Source: Maribacter sp. BPC-D8 (GTDB lineage Bacteria; Bacteroidota; Bacteroidia; Flavobacteriales; Flavobacteriaceae). From it: DNA of 64,000 bases. The DNA lies in assembly GCF_035207705.1 (NCBI RefSeq), contig NZ_CP128187.1, forward strand, positions 3,038,001-3,102,000, in the 5' to 3' direction. Position 1 is the first letter of the stretch, and the number at the start of each line of letters is the position of its first letter. Under the pieces are notes generated by a model, which saw only the letters and a program-made list of their open reading frames with translations, did no database searches and was not told the origin of the DNA. This document shows positions 8,277 through 16,500 of this stretch, in pieces. The translations under genes and the position numbers were made by a program.

Positions 8277-8642
8277 ATGCAACTATCCAAATCGGAAGAA
8301 GAATTAATGAATATTCTATGGAAGCAAAAAAAGGCGTTCATGAAAGATTTGCTCGATGCTTACCCAGAGCCAAAACCCGCGACGACGACTGTTGCCACTT
8401 TATTAAAAAGAATGGCAGACAAAAAGTTTATTGATTATAAAAGCTTTGGCAGAAGTAGAGAATACTTTCCGCTAGTAAAAAAGAAAGACTATTTCTCTAA
8501 ACACGTTAACGGACTCATTAAAAACTTTTTTAATGATAGCGCTAGTCAGTTCGCATCGTTTTTTACTCAAGAAACCAACTTAAGTAAAGCTGAGTTAGAA
8601 GAATTGAAAAAGCTAATAGACGTAGAAATCGAAAAGAAGTAA
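8277..8642 (+). CDS. BlaI/MecI/CopY family transcriptional repressor
   Basis: Winged-helix dimeric repressor (121 residues, family length) with an N-terminal DNA-binding domain (about 1-75, containing ATTTVATLLKRMADKKFID) and a helical dimerisation tail. Family members are inactivated by proteolysis triggered by their partner M56 sensor. Here the M56 gene begins 2 nt after the stop codon, so the two are co-transcribed. The start is directly after operator box 3, with no Shine-Dalgarno sequence. The target is probably its own promoter. Confidence 0.93.
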   Translation: MQLSKSEEELMNILWKQKKAFMKDLLDAYPEPKPATTTVATLLKRMADKKFIDYKSFGRSREYFPLVKKKDYFSKHVNGLIKNFFNDSASQFASFFTQETNLSKAELEELKKLIDVEIEKK

Positions 8643-8644
8643 TT

Positions 8645-11600
8645 ATGGTAATTTACCTTTTAAAATCCGCCGCATGTATGAGCATATTTCTGCTCTTCTA
8701 CAAACTCCTATTGGAGAAAGAAAGCATGCACCATTTTAAAAGATATTTTCTATTAACCGCCGTCATCACTTCTTTTATAATACCTCAAATAGTTTTTACG
8801 GAATATGTTGAAATAAAACCCACCACTGCAGTTACTCAAGTTGTAACCATTGGTCAACAAACAGAAATTTCACCTGTAGTTCAAGTTGTCAAAGAATCAC
8901 CCATGAATTGGTCTTTAATACTATGGACTCTCTACGGATTAGGAGCCGCCGGATTCGGATTTCGTTTTATGTTTAACCTATTTAAAATCTGGAAACGTAT
9001 TCGTAACAACCCAAAAACCAAACATAGTGCTATCTATAGAATACTATTAAAAGAACAACTGCCTCCGCATACTTTTTTACGATATATTTTTCTAAACAAG
9101 CAAAAACTTGAGACCAACAGTATACCTAATTCTGTACTACTGCATGAAGAAACCCATGCTATACAAAGGCATAGTTTAGATGTACTTTTTCTTGAAGTAT
9201 TGCAAGTGGTATTTTGGTTCAATCCGTTAATCTATGCATTTAAAAAAACAATTAAACTAAACCATGAATTCTTAGCAGATAGTGCCGTACTTAATGGTCA
9301 AGAAGACCATTTAAACTATCAAAATACATTACTGTCGTACTTATCAAACGACAGCTTTAACACCCATCAATCAGTTGGTATCGCAAATGCCATAAATTAT
9401 TCATCAACTCGCCTGACCGTATTTGGAAAAACCTTCAATATTGGTAACCCATACGGGCAGGTCAAAAAACGATTCATCATCATGAAAAAACAAACATCAA
9501 AAAAGAGTATCCTGTTACGAAGCTTATTGCTACTGCCAGTATTAGCTTTAATGCTCTACGGATTTAGTCAAAAAAATGTGGTATCGCAAAACACGATTAA
9601 AGACATTAATATTGAAATCACAAAAACTGGAGATTTATTAATCAACGATAAACCAGCAACATTAAAAAACCTTTCTACAGAAGTAGTAAGAATCAATCAA
9701 AATTCAGGTCCATATATTACTAAAAACTATCTGACAGCTCATATTCTTTATGACGAAAATCAGTATAAATTAATTGAGGAAGTTGAGTCACAATTAAAGG
9801 CAATCGGAATTTCTAACATTGAACATTTTAGTGAAAGAACTACAAATATTCTTGGTAAAAACGGATTTGAACCAAGTGAATATCATGGTAAAACTATAGA
9901 TGAGGCACAAAGAATAAGAAGGAATAATGTTTTTAATGAGCTTAAAACCGATGATAACCATGAACCATTACTAGAAATAGTGTGGATAGAAGTAAAGAAT
10001 GAAAACCAAATTTGGTTCAATGACCAACAAGTTCAATTGTCACAACTAAATGAAAAGATAAAGGCAGAATTTCCATTGGCGGTTAAGAACAACAAATTAT
10101 CAGCGCAAATTTATTCTACAGAGAATATCAATTCAGAATTCACAGATATTGTTACAAAAGAATTGAGAAAGCTAAACACGAAAAGTATTACTGTTTTCAT
10201 GGACAAACCTGTAAATAATAACGAAGCTTTTACTTTACAAGGAGATTGGTTAAATGCAGATAACGAGTTAGAAATATTTAATATCAAAAAAGAAAAAGAC
10301 AATCTATATTGGGGGTTAGCGCAGAATAACACAGTTTATTTTGAAAAAATAAATGATAATTATTACTATATCCCTAATGTCAGTGACAATAAAACAAAGG
10401 TTGAATTAAGCTCAGCAAAAGGAACTATCAGCTTTGATGACAAAAAGTATATCCGTAAAGAAAAAAGCTTAAGAAATAAATTAAATGGCACTTGGATAAA
10501 CGAAGAAAATAACACTAAACTAATTGTTTCCGAACAAGATATTTATATGGTTTTTGATCTCTTAAAAGGAAACAAAAAACCTGTTCGTTATTATCCTAAA
10601 AAACGCGGAAACAGTTATTATTTCACCTATGGTTATGAAGATTGGTCGTTTAGAATTGAAAATAATCAATTAGTTGACTCAAGAGGAAATCATTATACCA
10701 AAAAAGAGAAACAGCTAACTACCATACCTAAGATAACAGTAAACATCAATAAAGAAGGAAAATTACTTGTACAAGATGATCTGGTTGAATTAAAAAAATT
10801 ACAGAACTATTTATCTAAAATAAACTCTCATTTAACTATCAACGAGAGAAAGCAATTTGTAAAAACTATAATAAAGGTTGTACCTGACAGCCCTAAAGAA
10901 GTCATATCAAAAGTAGAGCAAGAATTAATTGCATACGGAGCAGCTACTATTGATATACAGGAATACAACCCTAAAACCAATAAAGTAGCGCGTACAGCAA
11001 CTTCGGTTCAAATATCAAAATACAATTCCCTTGCAACAAGTTATAACAACATGATATCTGAGGGAGGAAATATTCGCATCATGAAATCTGATGTTGATCA
11101 GCTAACATATATCTACGGATTAATGTCTGCTAAACAAAAAACCTCCGCAGCCCCATTCCCTGATTTCCCGGAGCCACCACCTGCTCCAATGGCACCTAAA
11201 GTGGCAAAAGGAGAAAAAAGTAACATTCCTCCACCACCAGCGCCAAAAGAACCAGAAACACTTATAGAGTCATCATTAAATTTCCCTGCACCGCCTCGCT
11301 CACCCGATGCACCAAAAACACTAAACACGACTAACTATGCTAGTAACCAACTTAAAGAAATAATTAAAAATCAGGATCCATATGACCACATAACTCTTGA
11401 CACTAAAGCGATAAATGGTATCCCATCAACAACGCATACTCAATACACGTTAGTAAAACCTTCAAGTGCGATTGCACCCTCACCTCCTACTCCACCTTCA
11501 CCATTAGATTATGCTATTAGCATGGCAAAAAAAGGAGCTACATTTTTATTCGAAGGAAATGAAATCTCTTCTGATAGCGCCATTGATTTACTAAAAAATA

Positions 11601-11683
11601 ATAAAGAGTTAAATATAGAATCTAGAGAGAAAAATGGGCAGGCAGAAGTAAGAATTACCAAAGAACCTGTAACAATCGAATGA
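8645..11683 (+). CDS. M56 family (BlaR1-like) membrane metallopeptidase with a very long periplasmic region
   Basis: Membrane zinc protease and sensor paired with the upstream repressor. Several N-terminal transmembrane helices surround the catalytic HEETH motif (H167-E168, H171) with the usual NHEFLAD downstream; a last helix lies at about 288-305. Everything after it (about 700 residues) is predicted periplasmic and has no penicillin-binding domain. It shows three segments resembling ExbD/TolR periplasmic domains (about 319-400, 441-522, 697-778), two consecutive lipocalin-like repeats (about 530-610 and 611-690), a proline-rich stretch (about 834-895) and a C-terminal segment (FLFEGNEISSDSAIDLLK) of a kind seen in Bacteroidota M56 proteins. 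The domain names are inferred from pattern. The signal sensed is unknown. Confidence 0.9.
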   Translation: MVIYLLKSAACMSIFLLFYKLLLEKESMHHFKRYFLLTAVITSFIIPQIVFTEYVEIKPTTAVTQVVTIGQQTEISPVVQVVKESPMNWSLILWTLYGLGAAGFGFRFMFNLFKIWKRIRNNPKTKHSAIYRILLKEQLPPHTFLRYIFLNKQKLETNSIPNSVLLHEETHAIQRHSLDVLFLEVLQVVFWFNPLIYAFKKTIKLNHEFLADSAVLNGQEDHLNYQNTLLSYLSNDSFNTHQSVGIANAINYSSTRLTVFGKTFNIGNPYGQVKKRFIIMKKQTSKKSILLRSLLLLPVLALMLYGFSQKNVVSQNTIKDINIEITKTGDLLINDKPATLKNLSTEVVRINQNSGPYITKNYLTAHILYDENQYKLIEEVESQLKAIGISNIEHFSERTTNILGKNGFEPSEYHGKTIDEAQRIRRNNVFNELKTDDNHEPLLEIVWIEVKNENQIWFNDQQVQLSQLNEKIKAEFPLAVKNNKLSAQIYSTENINSEFTDIVTKELRKLNTKSITVFMDKPVNNNEAFTLQGDWLNADNELEIFNIKKEKDNLYWGLAQNNTVYFEKINDNYYYIPNVSDNKTKVELSSAKGTISFDDKKYIRKEKSLRNKLNGTWINEENNTKLIVSEQDIYMVFDLLKGNKKPVRYYPKKRGNSYYFTYGYEDWSFRIENNQLVDSRGNHYTKKEKQLTTIPKITVNINKEGKLLVQDDLVELKKLQNYLSKINSHLTINERKQFVKTIIKVVPDSPKEVISKVEQELIAYGAATIDIQEYNPKTNKVARTATSVQISKYNSLATSYNNMISEGGNIRIMKSDVDQLTYIYGLMSAKQKTSAAPFPDFPEPPPAPMAPKVAKGEKSNIPPPPAPKEPETLIESSLNFPAPPRSPDAPKTLNTTNYASNQLKEIIKNQDPYDHITLDTKAINGIPSTTHTQYTLVKPSSAIAPSPPTPPSPLDYAISMAKKGATFLFEGNEISSDSAIDLLKNNKELNIESREKNGQAEVRITKEPVTIE

Positions 11684-11704
11684 CAACAACGTCAAACATA
11701 TGTT

Positions 11705-11729
11705 AAAGCCCTCTTTACGAGGGCTTTTT
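11705..11729 (+). terminator. Terminator of the first blaI-M56 operon
   Basis: Stem AAAGCCCTC / GAGGGCTTT (9 bp) with loop TTTAC, running into a T5 tract, 21 nt after the stop codon. Confidence 0.9.
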
Positions 11730-11819
11730 GCGTACCAAAAGTGAAAAAGTTACGTTCACCCAGTATACATCATCATCAACTTATACACTATTAAGTGTGT
11801 AAGAATCAAATCAATCATC

Positions 11820-12923
11820 ATGATACAAGACTTCTTTATTCTCTGCTCAGGAGCAGACTCCGAACTTTTAAAAACATGCTCTAAAGGTGAGCAAAACAAG
11901 TATGCTGGCATAGGTGCTACCGTATTTTTTACTGCAGTTATGGCATTTATTGCTAGTAGCTATGCACTTTTTACTGTTTTTGATAATGTTTATGCTGCGG
12001 TATTTTTTGGTTTCATTTGGGGATTATTGATATTCAATTTAGACCGTTTTATTGTTGCTACTATTAAAAAGAGAAACAACTTTGGTCAAGAATTTTTACA
12101 GGCTACTCCGCGTATTATTCTTGCGGTTATTATTGCCATTGTGATTTCAAAACCTTTGGAAATGAAAATTTTCGAGAAAGAAATCAATCAGGTATTATTA
12201 GAGCAAAAGAATGAACTGACCTTAGCCAATAAAGACCAACTTGCACTGCAATACACTCCGAAAGTAGAACAATTAAATAATGACATTGCTGCATTAAAAT
12301 ATGAAGTTTCAATAAAGGAAACAGAGACGAATGCACTTTATGATATTTACATCAATGAAGCGGAAGGTACTGCCGGCACAAAGTTATTAGGCAAAGGTCC
12401 TGTTTATGCCGAAAAACGAGATAAGCATGATGCTGCACTTGCGGAATTACAAGCACTAAAAACTACAAATAATGAAAAAGTATCGGCGATAGAATCTCAA
12501 ATTGCCGTATTAGATAATGAATATGCCGAAGTGGTTAAAAATTCGCAACCTATAATAGACGGTTTCGACGGATTAATGGCTAGAATTACTGCCTTAGACG
12601 AATTACCATGGCTACCATCGTTCTTTATATTCCTGTTGTTTTTAGCTATAGAAACTTCACCAATAATAGCTAAGCTACTTGCCCCTAAAGGGGAATATGA
12701 TATTAAGTTAGAAGAGGAAGAAAGCATTCTTTCTACTTGGGTCGAGCAAAAACTGGCGCAACGAAAACTAATTGCGTCAACTGATAGTGAAATCAATCAG
12801 AAAATATATGAAGACTTAAAAGGAGAAGAAGAGCTATTCGGCTACAAAAAGAAAAAGGCAGAAGAACTGCTACGTCTGCAAGCAGATAGTTTTCATAGAA
12901 TTCAGACCAAAGGGTTAAAATAG
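11820..12923 (+). CDS. DUF4407 domain membrane protein
   Basis: Matches the DUF4407 pattern: a short N-terminal motif (FFILCSGADSELLKTCSKGEQNKYAGIG), two close transmembrane helices (about 32-75) ending in LDRF, a third (about 95-115), a long charged coiled-coil-like region (about 118-240), a fourth helix (about 258-278) and a charged C-terminal tail. The quoted motif is split here as FFILCSGADSEL and SKGEQNKYAGIG for the two conserved blocks. Function of the family is unknown. It is flanked by terminators and forms its own unit. Confidence 0.85.
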   Translation: MIQDFFILCSGADSELLKTCSKGEQNKYAGIGATVFFTAVMAFIASSYALFTVFDNVYAAVFFGFIWGLLIFNLDRFIVATIKKRNNFGQEFLQATPRIILAVIIAIVISKPLEMKIFEKEINQVLLEQKNELTLANKDQLALQYTPKVEQLNNDIAALKYEVSIKETETNALYDIYINEAEGTAGTKLLGKGPVYAEKRDKHDAALAELQALKTTNNEKVSAIESQIAVLDNEYAEVVKNSQPIIDGFDGLMARITALDELPWLPSFFIFLLFLAIETSPIIAKLLAPKGEYDIKLEEEESILSTWVEQKLAQRKLIASTDSEINQKIYEDLKGEEELFGYKKKKAEELLRLQADSFHRIQTKGLK

Positions 12924-12925
12924 AA

Positions 12926-12951
12926 AAAGACCAATATTTCTATTGGTCTTT
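12926..12951 (+). terminator. Hairpin after the DUF4407 gene
   Basis: An 11-bp perfect stem (12926-12936 with 12941-12951) with loop TTTC, beginning 2 nt after the stop codon. The T-run after it is short, so termination strength is uncertain; the A-run on the left also allows use from the minus strand. Confidence 0.65.
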
Positions 12952-12980
12952 GGTGATTTGGGGGAACTACCTGAACACTA

Positions 12981-13109
12981 TTATTTTGCCATAGCTTCTA
13001 GTATCAATTCTGAATTTGTAATATTAAAATTGTTGATTTCAAAAATTTCATCTTGGTTCGCTGATTCAAAATAACCTAAACATTTTTTAAAATTTGAAAC
13101 AGTTTTCAT
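12981..13109 (-). CDS. Candidate 42-residue microprotein
   Basis: A short open frame on the minus strand (begins MKTVSNFKKCLGYFESANQ) in an otherwise empty 445-bp gap. It is acidic, has no membrane segment and matches no family I recognise. In its favour, an exact TAnnTTTG -7 element (13156-13163, minus strand) lies 47 nt upstream, and the start codon is preceded by an AT-rich leader typical of the phylum. Coding status is unproven. Confidence 0.4.
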   Translation of the reverse strand: MKTVSNFKKCLGYFESANQDEIFEINNFNITNSELILEAMAK

Positions 13110-13155
13110 AAGATTCAGTTTAAATGATATTGTTTGCTAATCGTTAATTACACTT

Positions 13156-13163
13156 CAAAGGTA
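13156..13163 (-). promoter_or_regulatory. -7 element upstream of the 42-residue frame
   Basis: Reads TACCTTTG on the minus strand, an exact TAnnTTTG match. No convincing -33 element was found. Confidence 0.35.
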
Positions 13164-13354
13164 TTTAGTTAAAGCTTTTTAAATTTATAGATATTGACTA
13201 AGCGCTAATATGTATAGACCAAATAACAAAGTGTATAGACGAACTGTTTTCATCTTTTAAATTCTAGGCTTTAGAACCCTATAACATATAATACATTATG
13301 TTTTTTACCGATAATCTTCGTAGCAAATAAGCTAAATTTATACATTGGTAGTCT

Positions 13355-13362
13355 TAACTTTG
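13355..13362 (+). promoter_or_regulatory. -7 element of the small-protein/tamB-tamA unit
   Basis: TAACTTTG is an exact match to TAnnTTTG and lies 8 nt before the ATG of the 37-residue protein, so the transcript would be nearly leaderless. The -33 match is weak. Confidence 0.4.
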
Positions 13363-13369
13363 CATATTA

Positions 13370-13483
13370 ATGGCATCATTTAAAGAATCCAAGAAAAAGA
13401 AAAGAAGGTTTTACAACCTCGTTATCATAATCGTATTGTTAATTATAATTGCTACAGGTTTTATGGCACAACTAGAATGGTAA
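13370..13483 (+). CDS. Small single-span membrane protein (37 residues)
   Basis: Too short for most gene callers but well formed: a basic N-terminus (MASFKESKKKKRRF), one hydrophobic helix (VIIIVLLIIIATGFM) and a stop shortly after, a normal layout for a small inner-membrane protein with a cytoplasmic N-terminus. A -7 promoter element lies just upstream and tamB begins about 50 nt downstream on the same strand, so it is probably the first gene of the tamB-tamA transcript. I do not recognise a family. Confidence 0.6.
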   Translation: MASFKESKKKKRRFYNLVIIIVLLIIIATGFMAQLEW

Positions 13484-13534
13484 CATTTCAGTTGAAAATT
13501 GAACGTTAGAATTCAATCCTTTAGTGTTTACCAT

Positions 13535-16500
13535 ATGACCCACACAAATTCAAAATTCAAAAAGTATTTAAAGCTCCTGGGTAAAATTATCCTTGGTGTG
13601 TTATTGCTGTTTTTTATTTTGATTTTAGTAGTTCGAACTCCCTGGGCTCAAAACTTCATTGTAACTAAAGTCACTAATTATATAGCAGACAAAACGAATA
13701 CTAAGGTAGCAGTTGGCAAATTGTATCTTACATTCTCAGGCGACATTCAAGTAGAAAATGTATTTCTAGAAGACAAAAAAGGTGATACTTTATTCTATTC
13801 AAAATCCCTTCAAGCAGATATTCCTATTTACCCCATTGTTTTTAAAAATTCATTATCGATAGATGATGTTACCTCAAACGGTGTGGTTGCCAATATCAGT
13901 AGAGACGATAATCCCGACGAATTTAATTTCACTTTTCTTATTGATGCATTAACGACGCCAACAGATAGTACAGCACCTGCTTCAGAAGCCATGAATATTG
14001 ATGTAGGTAATTTAGACTTGACCGATTGGAAGCTGAAGTATAACGATACTTATTTAGGAACGGATATAAACCTCCTACTTGGTAAACTAGATGTAGCTGT
14101 TTCTGAATTTGATTTAGAAAAAATGAAGTTTTCTTTGGATGAATTAAATCTAAACAATACCCAATTCACCTATAATCAAACACACCCATTTCCGGTTACA
14201 GAAGATACTACAAGTACTGCGCTACCATTTATAAAGGTAGAAGATTTTAAAGTTGAAAATGTAGCTGTCAACTACAACAGCCAACCAGATGGCTTACAAA
14301 CTCAATTAAAATTAGGCACTATTGAACTAACAGATATACTCGCTGATGTTTCTAAAAACAGATATGAAACAGATGACCTTTTATTTCAAGATTCGCAGAT
14401 TGCTATTCAAATAAAAAGTGAAGAAGTTGTACAAGACGACACAACCGAGAATTCAGCTTTTGAATGGCCAGAATTTATCATTGCAGCGAACGATATTAAC
14501 ATTGCGAAAAACACATTTAGTTACTCTTTAAATGGCAATGTTAGTAATTCAGATACTTTCAATCCTGATGCATTTAAAATTCAAAACTTTGAACTGTTAG
14601 CTAAAAATCTAACATACCAACCAGAGAAATTTAATGCCGATGTTTCTAAGTTTTCTTTTTCAGAACCGAGTGGTATTCGCTTAAATCAATTGGCTTTTAA
14701 GGTAGGTTTATCAGATACCGAAGCATCTCTTCAGGATCTTGTTTTTCATATGAACCAAAGCTCAGCGAATGCCAACTTAGCTATTCAATTTAACTCCTTA
14801 AAAGGGGCAATAAAAAACCCCGAAAAAACTAACTTATCAGCAGAGATATCTAATCTTAACCTAGAGTTAGAAGATGTACTGAAGTTACTCCCAGAGCTTG
14901 CTCAAAATCAGTATTTAGATTCTTTGGCTGCAAAACCTATTACCGGCAACCTAAAGGCTATCGGTAGCCTAGATAAAGTCAATGATTTTAATACAAATCT
15001 ACAATGGGGAAAAGATACAAAACTGACTGCAAAAGGTAGTATCAGCAATCTTACCAATATAGATTCGCTAACCTACAATTTGAACAATATTAGCCTTAAC
15101 AGCACTAAATCGGCTATTGACAAAATAATATCGTCTAAAGAATTAGGAATTTCCATCCCAGAAACTATACTCGCAGCGGGTAATTTATCTGGAGGTACAA
15201 CGTGGGTAAAGCCTGATATTAATATTAAAATACCAGAAGGATCTGCAACGATAAATGCTCTTGTAAATTTTGATGACACCATGAAATTTAATGGTCAAAT
15301 TTCTGTTGATAGTCTGCAATTAGGAAAGCTGTTACAAAATGACCAATTAGGTGAAATATCATTAAACGTAAAAGGTAATGGGTCAGGTACTGAAGTTGGT
15401 AATATCGATGCTACGATTAATGGCAATATTTCTCAATTTAATTATGGCGGATATGATTATAAAGAGGTTGTCATTAACGGTATTTTGAAAGATGGAAATG
15501 GTAATATAACAGCAAATATCAACGACCCAAATTTGAATATGAAAGCAAATGCCACTATGGCTCTTTCATCACAAGAAAATGACATTACGTTTACTTCAAA
15601 TATCATTGGTGCAGATTTACAACAGCTTGCTATTACAAAACAAAACATAAAAATTGCAGCAAATATTATTGGAGACTACAAAGGCTCGCCATCTAATTTT
15701 ACTATAAATACGACTATTGAAGACGGCATTACAATTGCAAATAACAAACAATATCAAATTTCTACCATTGCCTTAAAAGCCCATATTGAAGATTCAATTA
15801 CTGACGTTTCTATACAAAGCAATTTCTTGAACGGACTATTGGCATCTAATGCATCTCCAAATCGTATTAACGCTGCCTTAAAAAAACAACTAGAGCATTA
15901 TTTCTCAACAGATGATACTACGTTTGAAGCTGAGGACGATATCGATGCAAAACTGTCACTTGCCATTATACCTACTCCCGTTTTATCTAAAGTGTTTTTT
16001 AATGGAGTTAAAGACTTAGACTCCGTAAATATAGATGCTAGTTTCAATTCTAAAAAGCGAAAGATATCTGCCGAAGTAAAAGTACCGCACATTGCATACG
16101 CAGGTAGTTCTGTTGACAGTTTAAACGCTTATATAAAAGGTGATTCGGTAGACCTAAAGTTCTCTGCTGGTTTGGCAGATTTAATTTATGAACCCATACA
16201 TTTAAAGCAGACGTATTTAGAAGGAAGCCTTAAAAATAAAGAATTACAACTAGACTTTACTTCTAAGAACGACACTGTACAGGTAATGCACATAGGATCG
16301 GGATTGACATTTGAAAGGGATACTATAAAACTTCATATTGACCCTGAAAATTTGATATTAAATAAAAAGCAATGGGAAATACCTGAGGAAAATAACATAG
16401 TCATAGCTGATGCATATTCGGACTTTGAAAATGTTGTCTTGACCAGAAATGCTCAAAAATTAGAAATATCAAACAAGTTTCCGAAAATAAAGAGGGAACA

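Noticed and set aside
8237..8434. Short plus-strand frame overlapping the first blaI gene
   Set aside because: It starts inside the operator region and reads blaI in a wrong frame; blaI itself is a clear family match.
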